Below, one piece after another: positions 19,634-28,513 of a DNA stretch of 64,000 nucleotides (position 1 is its first letter; every line of letters begins with the position of its first letter). The position numbers and the translations under genes were made by a program. Under the pieces are notes generated by a model, which was not told the origin of the DNA, ran no database searches, and saw nothing but the letters and a program-made list of their open reading frames with translations. Origin of the DNA: Clostridia bacterium (lineage in GTDB: Bacteria > Bacillota > Clostridia > TANB77 > CAG-508); contig CAAGKK010000044.1 of assembly GCA_900770385.1 (NCBI GenBank), positions 62,001 to 126,000 on the forward strand. Direction: 5' to 3'.

Positions 19634-22018
19634 ATGAAAGTTTTATTTGCTGTTAGTAATGAAAATATATCTACACAAATAGTAAAAAGATATCAAAAAG
19701 AATATAAAGAAATAATATCATATAAGAATATGTATTATTTTAATGCTGTTGTAAAAGAACTTCAAAGAGATAAATCTTACGACAGAATAGTTATAGGAGA
19801 AGATCTAGAACCATTTTCTAATAATAACTATGATGCTATAGATAAATTTATATTTGATAAATTAGACAGTATTAGTGATGAAGCAACAGGTAGTGAAGGA
19901 GATATTCCAATTATTTTAATATGCGCAGATAGAAGAGCAAAAGCAGATCCAATGTTAGTAAAATTATTTGGATTAGGAATATATAATGCGCTATTAGGAC
20001 CAGATAAAAGTATAGAAAATGTATGCAAGATGATTAACAGACCTCGTAGCAAAAAAGAAGCTAAAATTTATTATAAAATAGATTCAGATGAAGTTAATTA
20101 TCAAAGTGAAAATGAAGATACTGTTAGTGAAGTAGAAATAAAAAATATATTAGCTCATTATAAGAGATTGGGAAAAAATGAAGATAGATATGTAGAAAGC
20201 TTTAATAATATTGCTGCACAATATAATGATGCACAATTAAGAATTATAACAAAATTCTTACCATTAAATGTAAAAGCAGTTTTAGAAGAGCAATCTCCTA
20301 AATATCAATCAGTTATGACATTTGGAGATACTGCTTCAGCTATAAACAGCAGTATGAATCAACAAAAGAAAAAAGATGAAGGTTTAAAAATGGGCTTCTT
20401 AAATACTAATAGTGGAAGACCAACTAGACCAGTAATTGTGCCAACAGCTGTTAATAAAGCAGGAAGAAAAATAGGAACATCTGCAGTTCAACAACAGCAA
20501 CCTCAAGTTCAAAGAACAATAAATCAAAATTCTTATCAAACTGGTAACAATTATTCACCAGCAAGACCTGCTCAAATGCCAAGAATGCCGGAACCTGAAA
20601 TTGCACCAGTTATGCCAGAACCTGAAGAAGATTTTGAAACAGTAGAAATGAATACACCTTCTGTACCAGTTGTAGAAGAAGTACAACCAGTAAAAAGAGG
20701 AAGGGGTAGACCTAAGAAAAATGTAGAGCCTATTGAACAAATTGAAAACAAACCAAAAAGAGGAAGAGGTAGACCTAAAAAAGTAGTAGAAGAACCAGTG
20801 TTACCAGGCTTTGACGAAGACGAAGAACCAACACTACCAGGTTTTGAAGATCAAAATGAAGAACCAACATTGCCAGGTTTTGATGTATCAAACAGCGAAC
20901 CAACTTTACCAGGTTTCGATGAACCAGAAGAAGAAATGACTTTACCAGGATTTGATAATGTTCAAGAAAAACAAGATACTATGTTACCAGGCTTTGATAC
21001 ACCACAAACAATGTCAAATAATAATGTTAACCAATATTCAAGACCAGAGCCAAGTGGAACAATGTCAAGTTATGGATCAACAAATTCACTTTCTAACTAT
21101 TCTAATAGCTCTAGTAATTCATACTATTCAAATTCTAGTATGAGTGCAACAAATCTATTATCAAAAGATAAGAAAGTTGTAGCATTTGTTGGAACTACTA
21201 AAAATGGAACATCATTCTTAGTAAATAATTTAGGAAAAACATGTGCTAGTATGGGAATAAAAACGGCTATATTAGACTTAACCACAAATAGAAACTCATA
21301 TTATATATTTACAAATAATGATGAAAAATTAAGAGGAATAGCATATGAATCTATAAAAAAACTAAGAAGCGGTATAGCAAGTGGAATAGCAGCAGATAAA
21401 AACTTAGATGTATATACAGCTTTACCAGATGATAGAAATGTTCCTTTACAAGATGTTAATGGAATATTATCAACTTTAATTCAAAATTATTCTTTAGTGT
21501 TAATGGATTGCGATTTCTCAACACCAGTAGAATATTTTGGAGCAACTCAAGAAATTTATATAGTACAAAGTTTAGATATTCTTACAATACAACCAATGAC
21601 AGCATTTTTAAGGGATTTAAAGAGTAAAGAGATATTAAGAGAAGAAAAAATAAGGGTTATTATTAATAAAGAAGTAAGAGTAAGAGGATTAACACCAAAA
21701 GCAATAATTGGTGGACTAGCATTTTATAATGATCCATCAATGTCATTTATGACAGAATTATTTAATAAAGATAATGTAAAATACTGTACAGTGCCTTTTG
21801 ATGAAATAACATATATAAAATATTTGGAAAATGTTATGGACTGCGAAATATCAACAAATGGATATTCTAGAGAATTTAATATGAAGATGAAAGAGTTAGC
21901 AAGCATGGTATATCCTTTAATTGGAAATAAGTATAAGCCAGTTGGAGACTATTCTTCTAATAATAGGTTCTCTTCTAATATGAATAGTACATTGGAACAA
22001 ATGAAAAGAAATTATTAA
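19634..22018 (+). CDS. CpaE-like protein with receiver-like N-terminus, two AT-hooks, LPGF repeats and degenerate P-loop ATPase domain
   Basis: 794 residues. An N-terminal receiver-like fold (about 1-135) lacks an obvious phospho-acceptor pattern; a helical segment follows. A disordered middle (about 260-505) holds two AT-hook motifs KRGRGRPKK (354-362 and 375-383) and six LPGF(D/E) repeats (390-454, spaced 11-14 residues), then Ser/Asn-rich sequence. The C-terminal domain (about 510-780) looks like a MinD/CpaE-type ATPase, but where Walker A should be it reads GTTKNGTSF without the lysine, so ATP hydrolysis is doubtful. GGAGG precedes the ATG. A DNA-tethered scaffold is one possible role. 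Confidence 0.7.
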   Translation: MKVLFAVSNENISTQIVKRYQKEYKEIISYKNMYYFNAVVKELQRDKSYDRIVIGEDLEPFSNNNYDAIDKFIFDKLDSISDEATGSEGDIPIILICADRRAKADPMLVKLFGLGIYNALLGPDKSIENVCKMINRPRSKKEAKIYYKIDSDEVNYQSENEDTVSEVEIKNILAHYKRLGKNEDRYVESFNNIAAQYNDAQLRIITKFLPLNVKAVLEEQSPKYQSVMTFGDTASAINSSMNQQKKKDEGLKMGFLNTNSGRPTRPVIVPTAVNKAGRKIGTSAVQQQQPQVQRTINQNSYQTGNNYSPARPAQMPRMPEPEIAPVMPEPEEDFETVEMNTPSVPVVEEVQPVKRGRGRPKKNVEPIEQIENKPKRGRGRPKKVVEEPVLPGFDEDEEPTLPGFEDQNEEPTLPGFDVSNSEPTLPGFDEPEEEMTLPGFDNVQEKQDTMLPGFDTPQTMSNNNVNQYSRPEPSGTMSSYGSTNSLSNYSNSSSNSYYSNSSMSATNLLSKDKKVVAFVGTTKNGTSFLVNNLGKTCASMGIKTAILDLTTNRNSYYIFTNNDEKLRGIAYESIKKLRSGIASGIAADKNLDVYTALPDDRNVPLQDVNGILSTLIQNYSLVLMDCDFSTPVEYFGATQEIYIVQSLDILTIQPMTAFLRDLKSKEILREEKIRVIINKEVRVRGLTPKAIIGGLAFYNDPSMSFMTELFNKDNVKYCTVPFDEITYIKYLENVMDCEISTNGYSREFNMKMKELASMVYPLIGNKYKPVGDYSSNNRFSSNMNSTLEQMKRNY
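20789..20998 (+). repeat. Six tandem-like LPGF(D/E) coding repeats
   Basis: Residues 386-455 of the CpaE-like protein contain LPGF followed by D or E at 390, 401, 413, 425, 437 and 451, mostly as EPTLPGF. The DNA copies differ at third positions, so the protein repeat is being kept rather than freshly duplicated. Confidence 0.85.
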
Positions 22019-22048
22019 TACAAAAAAAAGAGGTGAAAATTCTAAAAA

Positions 22049-23167
22049 ATGGGCATGATAATAATAATAGTAATACTTGTTATGATAGTTCTAGCATTAC
22101 TTGCTTATAATGTTGTCATTCATAAAAAAATAGAAGGTTTCGAAAATACTAATCAAAGAATTCAGAGCTTAAATGTATTGCAAGAATTTATGAGTACAAT
22201 AGGAGAAGAAGAAACAGTAGATAACAAAATAACAAAGATTAATAATATCTTAATAGAAAAATACGACATAAAATATTCAACTATAGTAGTTTTTGATGGA
22301 GCAGAATATGTAATAAAAGCAACCAATGTAAACGAAAAACACTGGGATACTATGAGAAATCTTCAATCAGAAGAAATATTTCAAGACAGCATTATGTCAG
22401 CTACGCCTAAATCTATAACGGTAGATAATGAGCAAGAAAAATTACCATACCAAAAAGTAGAATTTGGAAGAGCAAAATCAGCAATATTCTTCCCTTTGTA
22501 TATTGATAATATTTATATTGGATATTGGATTATAGAAAGTGGAATACCACATGCTTTTGATAAATTAGATACAACTATATTAGAAGTTGTAAAAGAAAAT
22601 ATTATATCTGTTTTAAAATCAGTTGCATATCAATCAACAGTAGAAAGTTTACCAAGAAAGGATTTATACTCAGAATTAACAACAGGTGAGTATTTATATG
22701 GAAAAGGTAAGAGAATTATAGATAAATATCCAACATCTACAATATGTATGTTTAGAATTACAAATTTAGAGGAAATAAATAAAACAACTAATAGAGAAAC
22801 TGGAAATAATGTTATAACAAGTGTAAGTAGATATGTAAGAGAAAGTATATCTTCAGAATATTTATTTGTAAGATATATGGGACCTAAATTTGTAATAGCA
22901 TTTTCAGGAGTAGATGTTGATGGATCAACAGGATTTTTACAAGACTTAAAAAATGGAATAGAAAACTTAAAAATAAATGTTGAAGGTTTAGAAGAAACAA
23001 AACCAACCAAGAAATCAAAAAAGACAACAATAACAGAAGTTATTCCAAAAATTAATATAGTAGTAACTACATATTATAAAGGAACAGCATTAGAAAGTGT
23101 AACTCAAAAATTAGAAGAATACTTAGATAATGCGCCAAAAGAAGAAAATGATATTAATGAAATTTAA
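22049..23167 (+). CDS. Membrane-anchored GAF-like and degenerate GGDEF protein
   Basis: 372 residues with one N-terminal helix (about 2-22), a GAF-like domain (about 40-185), and a GGDEF-fold domain (about 215-365). In the last, [27 protein letters not shown] follows the pattern of diguanylate cyclases, but the active-site loop reads MGPKF instead of GGDEF and the metal aspartate is replaced by Arg, so it should be inactive, perhaps a sensor. GAGGTG precedes the ATG at a rather long 12 bases; ATG at 22055 is an alternative. It sits between the CpaE-like gene and ireB. Confidence 0.7.
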   Translation: MGMIIIIVILVMIVLALLAYNVVIHKKIEGFENTNQRIQSLNVLQEFMSTIGEEETVDNKITKINNILIEKYDIKYSTIVVFDGAEYVIKATNVNEKHWDTMRNLQSEEIFQDSIMSATPKSITVDNEQEKLPYQKVEFGRAKSAIFFPLYIDNIYIGYWIIESGIPHAFDKLDTTILEVVKENIISVLKSVAYQSTVESLPRKDLYSELTTGEYLYGKGKRIIDKYPTSTICMFRITNLEEINKTTNRETGNNVITSVSRYVRESISSEYLFVRYMGPKFVIAFSGVDVDGSTGFLQDLKNGIENLKINVEGLEETKPTKKSKKTTITEVIPKINIVVTTYYKGTALESVTQKLEEYLDNAPKEENDINEI

Positions 23168-23181
23168 AGGAGGTTTTGAAT

Positions 23182-23436
23182 ATGGATTTTGATAAAACAA
23201 TGAACTTTACAGTAGAAAGAGATAAAAGCATAAAGGCTAGAGAAATATTAAAAAAAGTGTACAATGCTTTACAAGAAAAGGGATATAATCCTATAAACCA
23301 AATAGTAGGATATATTTTATCTGGCGATCCTACATATATTACAAGCTATAATGATGCAAGAAATTTAATAAGACAAATAGAAAGAGATGAATTACTAGAA
23401 AAAATGGTAAGAAATTATATTGGACTAGACGAATAA
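23182..23436 (+). CDS. ireB: IreB family regulatory phosphoprotein (UPF0297)
   Basis: 84 residues, close to the usual 85-90. Sequence features such as [23 protein letters not shown] and [30 protein letters not shown] define the family. In enterococci IreB is phosphorylated by the PASTA kinase IreK and restrains cephalosporin resistance; the threonine in the DKTMNFT segment is in the right area. The ATG at 23182 is chosen since AAAGGAGGT lies 7 bases upstream; an upstream TTG at 23176 falls too close. ireB-ruvX-DUF1292 is a conserved order. Confidence 0.93.
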   Translation: MDFDKTMNFTVERDKSIKAREILKKVYNALQEKGYNPINQIVGYILSGDPTYITSYNDARNLIRQIERDELLEKMVRNYIGLDE

Positions 23437-23496
23437 ATGCTTTTTTGAGTACTTGTATTTAACTAGTTTAAATATAATATGAAAAGGAATTAAATT

Positions 23497-23910
23497 ATGA
23501 GAACAATGGGAATTGATTATGGAGATAGCAGAGTAGGAATAGCATTAACAGATGCCCTAGGTATAACTGCTCAAGGTTTGGAAACAATACACCATAATGG
23601 AAATGATAAAATAGTTCTAAAAAGATTAGAAGAAATAATAAATGAATATGAAGTTGATACAATAGTAATAGGAATGCCATACAAATTAAACGGCGATAAA
23701 GCAGAAAGAGTAGAAATTACTGAAAAATTTATTCAAAAGTTAAAATGTAAGTTTAATAAAGTGAAAATAGAAAAAGTAGATGAAAGACTAACTACAGTAG
23801 CTGCACATAGAACAATGAATTTTTTAGAAATTAAGAATTCTAAAAAAAGAAATATAGTCGATACAATATCTGCAGTTTACATATTGGAAAGTTATATGAA
23901 CAAAAAATAG
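23497..23910 (+). CDS. ruvX: Holliday junction resolvase-like protein RuvX/YqgF
   Basis: 137-residue RNase H-fold protein with MGIDYGDSRVGIALTD at the N-terminus, VIGMPYKLNGDKAERVE in the middle and VDERLTTVAAHRTM and DTISAVYILE towards the end. The family acts on nucleic acids, including 16S rRNA 5' maturation in E. coli. It lies between ireB and the DUF1292 gene as in most Firmicutes. Confidence 0.93.
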   Translation: MRTMGIDYGDSRVGIALTDALGITAQGLETIHHNGNDKIVLKRLEEIINEYEVDTIVIGMPYKLNGDKAERVEITEKFIQKLKCKFNKVKIEKVDERLTTVAAHRTMNFLEIKNSKKRNIVDTISAVYILESYMNKK

Positions 23911-23965
23911 TTATTAATGTTGTAGAAATACAATTTTTTATAAAAATTTGAAAGGAGAACTAGAG

Positions 23966-24271
23966 ATGAGTGAAGATATGAACAATGTTCCAGAAAATGA
24001 AGAAATGGACAATATCATAGTATTAAATGATGAAGAAGGAAACGAAGTTGAATTTGAATTCCTTGATTTAATAGAATATGAAGGAGAAGAATATGTAGTA
24101 TTATTACCAGCAGAAGAAACAGACGATGCTGGAGAGGTAGTTATATTACAAGTAGAAGATATTGATACAGATGAAGAATCTTATATAAGTGTAGAAGATG
24201 AAGATACATTAAATAAAGTATTTGATATCTTTAAAGATAAATTTAAAGACGAATTTAATTTTGTAGACTAA
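23966..24271 (+). CDS. DUF1292 domain protein (YrzB-like)
   Basis: A very acidic 101-residue protein with the DUF1292 core NIIVLNDEEGNEVEFEFLDLIEYEGEEYVVLLPAEE. Function unknown. The ATG at 23966 follows AAAGGAG by 9 bases; the open frame extends to a TTG at 23948 that overlaps the ribosome binding site. It closes the ireB-ruvX cluster. Confidence 0.88.
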   Translation: MSEDMNNVPENEEMDNIIVLNDEEGNEVEFEFLDLIEYEGEEYVVLLPAEETDDAGEVVILQVEDIDTDEESYISVEDEDTLNKVFDIFKDKFKDEFNFVD

Positions 24272-24275
24272 TAAA

Positions 24276-24311
24276 AAGAGACATTATGCAATTTTCTGCG
24301 TAATGTCTCTT
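24276..24311. terminator. Bidirectional terminator overlapping the XRE gene end
   Basis: AAGAGACATTATGCA pairs with TGCGTAATGTCTCTT (one wobble), loop of 6. It serves the DUF1292 gene and lies partly within the last codons of the convergent regulator. Confidence 0.75.
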
Positions 24312-24502
24312 ATATATTTTCCTATTTCATTGTCGGACAAACAAAATATATTAATTAATTTATTTAAAATATCTCTTCTAGGAAGATCTTCTTCATTATC
24401 TATTCTAACATATTGTCTAAGGCTAATATTCAATTTTTCTGCCATTTGTTCTTGGGTAAACCCAAGATTTTTTCTTTTTTCCTTAATCAAAATTATCACC
24501 AT
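24284..24502 (-). CDS. XRE-family helix-turn-helix regulator
   Basis: A 72-residue DNA-binding protein consisting of little more than a Cro/C1-type HTH: IKEKRKNLGFTQEQMAEKLNISLRQYVRIDNEEDLPRRDIL. The ATG at 24502 lacks an obvious ribosome binding site; a TTG at 24490, 5 bases after GGTGAT, would give a 68-residue product starting at IKEKRK and may be the true start. It is divergent from the second prepilin/LRR gene and could regulate it. Confidence 0.8.
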   Translation of the reverse strand: MVIILIKEKRKNLGFTQEQMAEKLNISLRQYVRIDNEEDLPRRDILNKLINIFCLSDNEIGKYIRDITQKIA

Positions 24503-24535
24503 AAAAATTATTACATAAAAAAACAGAATAGTATA

Positions 24536-24564
24536 TTGACATTAAAAGTCATGTAATATAAAAT
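24536..24564 (+). promoter_or_regulatory. Sigma-A promoter with dyad for second prepilin/LRR gene
   Basis: TTGACA at 24536-24541 and TAAAAT at 24559-24564 with 17-base spacing. TGAC at 24537 and GTCA at 24548 form a small dyad over the -35 box, a possible site for the divergent XRE regulator. Confidence 0.5.
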
Positions 24565-24620
24565 AAATTGTGAATTTATGATACTAAACTGGAAATACTT
24601 ATAAAACAAAGGAGGAAAAA

Positions 24621-25631
24621 ATGAAAGAAACAAAAGCATTAAAAAAAGAAAAGGGTATAACTTTATTAGCATTAATTATAACAATTATAGTTTTGCTTAT
24701 ATTAGCAATGGTCTCAATAAAATTAGTAAAAGATGGAGCTATTATACAACATGCTAAAAATGCTACAAGCATATATTCAGATGAACAAATAATAGAAAAG
24801 GTAAAACTTGCATATTCGGCAACGAAGATGGATTCAATTTCTGCAAAGTATAGTTTTTGGAGCGGTGAATTTGAAAATAAATTAAGAGAAAATATTCAAA
24901 AATCATTTCCAGATAGTAAAGTTGAAGTGAAACAAGATAAAGATGATGATGAAAATAGAATATATTCAGTGATTATAGATGATTTAGAATTAATAATTAC
25001 AGAAGATGGAAATGTGTCTAAAAATATTACAATTGAATCTCTTTTAGCAAAATACAATGGAAGATGGATATTTGCAGAAGGAGATGAAAGAGTAGTTGTT
25101 TATTATGGAAAAGGACCAAGTATATTAAACCTTCAAGAAGAAATACAAGTTGTACATTTAGATGAAAATAAAAAACAAATTGTTAGTGAAAACGAGAAAA
25201 TTAATTTGCTAACAGATAATGTAACTATTTCATTTATTAGAAGTGTAGGAGTAGAAGAAATTAATATGAATAATTTGGCAGTGACACTAGAAAGAGATGC
25301 TTTTGAAGGTTGTTCAGATTTAAAAGAAATAAAGAATTGGAGTAATGCAAAAGTAGAAGCAGATGAGTCTGGAGATAAATATTTATATTTTTCTGGTTGC
25401 GAAAAAATAGAATCTATAATATTGCCAAATGATGTAAATTCAGTAGCAGGATACGCATTTGAACAATGTACAAATTTAAAATCTATTACTATTCCAAATT
25501 CTGTAACTAGAATTGATAATAATGCTTTTGCAACATGTGACAAACTAACTACAATAAATATAGATAATACTCAAGGAGCAATAACAGGAACACCATGGGG
25601 AACGAGTGCAACAATAAATTGGTTAAGATAA
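24621..25631 (+). CDS. Prepilin-leader LRR (BspA-like) surface protein
   Basis: 336 residues. The short basic leader MKETKALKKEKG is followed by ITLLALIITIIVLLIL, the same prepilin-like helix as the protein at 13166. The mature part has a linker, then LRR_5 repeats in the C-terminal third (ITIPNSVTRIDNNAFATCDKLTTINI). BspA-type repeats occur in adhesins of anaerobes. AGGAGG precedes the ATG. It lacks the microsatellite and GC-rich insert of its paralogue and so shows the ancestral layout. Confidence 0.8.
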   Translation: MKETKALKKEKGITLLALIITIIVLLILAMVSIKLVKDGAIIQHAKNATSIYSDEQIIEKVKLAYSATKMDSISAKYSFWSGEFENKLRENIQKSFPDSKVEVKQDKDDDENRIYSVIIDDLELIITEDGNVSKNITIESLLAKYNGRWIFAEGDERVVVYYGKGPSILNLQEEIQVVHLDENKKQIVSENEKINLLTDNVTISFIRSVGVEEINMNNLAVTLERDAFEGCSDLKEIKNWSNAKVEADESGDKYLYFSGCEKIESIILPNDVNSVAGYAFEQCTNLKSITIPNSVTRIDNNAFATCDKLTTINIDNTQGAITGTPWGTSATINWLR

Positions 25632-25659
25632 AAAGAAAGAGAATTTTCTCTTTCTTTTT
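25630..25659. terminator. Bidirectional terminator between LRR gene and U32 peptidase gene
   Basis: AAAAAGAAAGAGAA (25630-25643) pairs with TTCTCTTTCTTTTT (25646-25659); A and T runs on either side suit both convergent genes. Confidence 0.8.
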
Positions 25660-28040
25660 TATACTATTCTATTAATATTTCCATTTGTAAAATCTTTTCC
25701 TTCTAGTTTATTATGACATTTTACAGTGTCGATAATATTATTTATTTCATCAATAGTTTCATCTAAGATATCTATTCTTAGATAATCAACATTTAAATCA
25801 TGTGTATCTATAGAGTTTATTTTGCTATTATAAATTGTGGTTATTGTTTGAATATTATTAGGTACAATTCTAAATTTAAAATTCATTCTATCCTGCAAGT
25901 AGTATTTGTTATTTCCTTTACAAGCTTGTTTACAATCTGGGAAACACTTATTAGATTTACCAAGCAAACAATAACTAGAATACATTAATGGAATATTTCC
26001 ATATACTATAAATTCAGTTTGTTTATTAGTTTGGAAAGATATATCATTAAGTTCTTCTTTATTTAATTCTGGAGAAAGTGTAATAACCTCACAAGCTAGT
26101 TCATTTATAGTATGATTATTAAAAATATTCATACTATAGTTTGCAATAAATTCATATTCTTTTCTATAATCTTTTAATAACTCAAAACAACAAATATTTG
26201 ATACAACAAAACCTTTTATACGATAATTTTTAGTTATACTTTCAATAGTATTTTTAAATAGATTTTGAAAGTTAGATTTTATGATTGGTGGCATATAAAT
26301 ATATAATGAGAAATTTTTCTGCAATATATTTAAAATATTTTTATTTTCATTTACCATAAAAAGTTCTAGAGGAATATACAATTTATCTACATTTTTTAAT
26401 TTTGAATAATCAAAATTTATATTTAGATTATTTAATAACAAACAAACTTTATCTGAATTATGCATAAAGTTTTTATAATCATTTTCTGATAAAGATATAT
26501 TAAGATTTCTTTTATATTTGCTAATAATAAAATCTGTATATTTTTGTAAAGTAGATCGCCTTAGTTCATTTATTTTACTTATATGTGGAATATATAAATT
26601 ATTATCCATATTAATTTTAATATTTTTAAAGAAAAATGGTGTGTTATTTGTTTTTGAAAGTTGCTCTTCTAATTTTTCTTTTGAGATAGGATAACTTATT
26701 GCAACATCCGGCATTTCATCACTTAAAACTTCGAATTCATTACCAGCATTATCAAAAATTTTTAGTTTTATAGGCTCATCTAAGTGTAAATCCAAAACTG
26801 CATTTAGAGCAGTTTTTTTATTTTCAGAAGTGAAACTAGACTTAGCATCTAAAGACAAGCTTTTACTAGAAAGTTTATAAACTTTGTCTCCAACATGTAT
26901 ATTACCCTTCATTCTACCTAAAGTAACTTTATCTCCAATATTTGAAATGGTTATATTTTTATCATTTTTCATTAACTCAGAGATTCTATATGAAGTATTT
27001 TCTTTTTCAAAAGATATCGTATCTCCAATAGAAATAGGTGTCTCAAGTGTAAGCAAAATGTGACCATTATTTTTATTATATTTATAAATTGTTCCGAGCA
27101 AGATTCCCATATGATTTGACTTTTCTTTGTATATTAAATTGTGGTTTGCAGAATTTTCTAAATGACCTGTGGAGAATCCACCTCTATTGAAAACTTGTAA
27201 AAGTGAAATTTTATCTTCAGGTTCTATAGTAAAATTGTTGCTATTTTCTAGTATTTTATCCAAATATTTTCTATATATTTTTGTAACTGTTGCAACATAT
27301 TCAGGAGATTTCATGCGTCCTTCAATTTTAAAAGAATCAACATTTATATCTACTAGTTTATTAAGAATATCCAAAGAACATAAATCTCTTGTACTTAATA
27401 AATATCCACTATCAACAACTGAATTATTTTTTAAAAGTTTGTATGGAAGTCTACAGCCTTGTGCACATTTACCTCTATTTCCAGAGCGACCACCAATTAA
27501 ACTAGAATATAAGCATTGACCAGAGTAAGAAATGCATAAGGCACCATGAACAAAAACTTCTATTTCACAAGAAATATTAGATTTAATATAATTTATTTCA
27601 TCAACAGATAATTCTCTTGAAAGAACAATTCTTTTAAATCCTAATTTATCTAAAAATTTAGCTCCATCTAAATTATGACATGTCATTTGAGTGCTTGCAT
27701 GAACATGAATATCTGGGAAATTTTTTATTAAGTAGCAACCTAATCCTAAATCTTGTACAATAATTGCATCTATGCCAAAGTTATATGCGGATGAAGCTAA
27801 CTTTAAAGCAGAATTAAATTCAATGTTTTTTATAAGAGTATTTAATGTTAAATATACTTTAACATTTCGCAAATGAGCATAATCAATAGCTTCTTCTAGT
27901 TTATCTAATTCAAAATTAGTAGCGCTATTTCTGGCATTGAATTCAGATGCACCTAAATATACAGCATCAGCACCGTTCTGAACGGCAGCCTTTAAACATT
28001 CAAAATCTCCAACAGGAACTAATAATTCATTCTTTTTCAT
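25659..28040 (-). CDS. U32 family peptidase (RlhA-like, with DUF3656)
   Basis: 793 residues. The N-terminal U32 domain (about 1-330) has LVPVGDFECLKAAVQNGADAVYLG and the signature EVFVHGALCISYSGQC with clustered cysteines (CLYSSLIGGRSGNRGKC); a DUF3656-type region follows; a second Cys cluster (CLLGKSNKCFPDCKQAC) lies near the end. U32 proteins include RlhA, needed for 23S rRNA hydroxylation, as well as annotated collagenases; the Cys set suggests an iron-sulfur or metal site. Start at 28040 is set by GGAAAGG upstream; the open frame runs 17 codons longer without a site. Confidence 0.9.
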   Translation of the reverse strand: MKKNELLVPVGDFECLKAAVQNGADAVYLGASEFNARNSATNFELDKLEEAIDYAHLRNVKVYLTLNTLIKNIEFNSALKLASSAYNFGIDAIIVQDLGLGCYLIKNFPDIHVHASTQMTCHNLDGAKFLDKLGFKRIVLSRELSVDEINYIKSNISCEIEVFVHGALCISYSGQCLYSSLIGGRSGNRGKCAQGCRLPYKLLKNNSVVDSGYLLSTRDLCSLDILNKLVDINVDSFKIEGRMKSPEYVATVTKIYRKYLDKILENSNNFTIEPEDKISLLQVFNRGGFSTGHLENSANHNLIYKEKSNHMGILLGTIYKYNKNNGHILLTLETPISIGDTISFEKENTSYRISELMKNDKNITISNIGDKVTLGRMKGNIHVGDKVYKLSSKSLSLDAKSSFTSENKKTALNAVLDLHLDEPIKLKIFDNAGNEFEVLSDEMPDVAISYPISKEKLEEQLSKTNNTPFFFKNIKINMDNNLYIPHISKINELRRSTLQKYTDFIISKYKRNLNISLSENDYKNFMHNSDKVCLLLNNLNINFDYSKLKNVDKLYIPLELFMVNENKNILNILQKNFSLYIYMPPIIKSNFQNLFKNTIESITKNYRIKGFVVSNICCFELLKDYRKEYEFIANYSMNIFNNHTINELACEVITLSPELNKEELNDISFQTNKQTEFIVYGNIPLMYSSYCLLGKSNKCFPDCKQACKGNNKYYLQDRMNFKFRIVPNNIQTITTIYNSKINSIDTHDLNVDYLRIDILDETIDEINNIIDTVKCHNKLEGKDFTNGNINRIV

Positions 28041-28155
28041 AATTTTACCTTTCCAAATTACATTTATAATATTATAACATATTACACTCACAATTGTAAC
28101 ACAAAATAATATATAAACATATTATAATGTATAAACCAAAAAAGGAGGAATTTAA

Positions 28156-28311
28156 ATGCAAGAAGAAATGAGAAATAATAGTGGTGGTCCTTTAAGCAGA
28201 CTATTTAGAAGTTGCGGGAACGACAATGGATGTGGAAATGATAGCACTATATTGTTCTTTTTAATTATTTTCCTATTATTATTTACTAACTTTGGTTGTT
28301 GCAATAATTAG
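28156..28311 (+). CDS. Small Cys-rich protein with C-terminal membrane segment
   Basis: A 51-residue frame with an excellent AAAGGAGGA site 7 bases before the ATG. It reads MQEEMRNNSGGPLSRLFRSC, a short Cys/Asn/Gly-rich stretch, then a hydrophobic helix ILFFLIIFLLLF and a CC-ending tail. I do not recognise a named family; small Gly/Cys proteins with a terminal helix are common in sporulating Clostridia. It stands alone, downstream of the divergent U32 gene. Confidence 0.65.
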   Translation: MQEEMRNNSGGPLSRLFRSCGNDNGCGNDSTILFFLIIFLLLFTNFGCCNN

Positions 28312-28321
28312 TACTTATTTT

Positions 28322-28340
28322 TGAGGTTATCTAAACCTCA
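28322..28340. terminator. Stem-loop after the small Cys-rich gene
   Basis: TGAGGTT pairs with AACCTCA with a 5-base loop, extended by flanking T and A runs. There is no T run after the stem on the plus strand, so termination is possible but uncertain. Confidence 0.4.
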
Positions 28341-28381
28341 AAAAAATCTTAAAAAATAGGACAAGCATAAGAAAAACCTAT

Positions 28382-28398
28382 ATTACAAATATATTACA
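28382..28398 (-). promoter_or_regulatory. Candidate WalR (YycF) binding site
   Basis: On the minus strand it reads TGTAAT-N5-TGTAAT, an exact fit to the described WalR consensus TGTWAH-N5-TGTWAH. It lies 15 bases upstream of the -35 box of an autolysin gene, a typical WalR target. Confidence 0.55.
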
Positions 28399-28412
28399 AT
28401 TTCAGATAATAG

Positions 28413-28441
28413 TTGACCTAAAAAAACGAAAATGATATAAT
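28413..28441 (+). promoter_or_regulatory. Sigma-A promoter for dockerin-bearing autolysin
   Basis: TTGACC at 28413-28418 and TATAAT at 28436-28441 with 17-base spacing. Confidence 0.65.
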
Positions 28442-28513
28442 TTATATGCTAATAATATATAATTTTGTAAAAAAATAAATTCATATACAGAAGAAACGAA
28501 AGGGTATTTTTAA

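Noticed and set aside
20789..20998. LPGF repeats as a recent DNA tandem duplication
   Set aside because: Codon usage and spacing differ between copies (11, 12, 12, 12 and 14 residues), so it is a maintained protein repeat and not a fresh DNA duplication.
24303..24518. Plus-strand frame opposite the XRE regulator
   Set aside because: The minus strand encodes a clear helix-turn-helix domain; the plus frame has no ribosome binding site.
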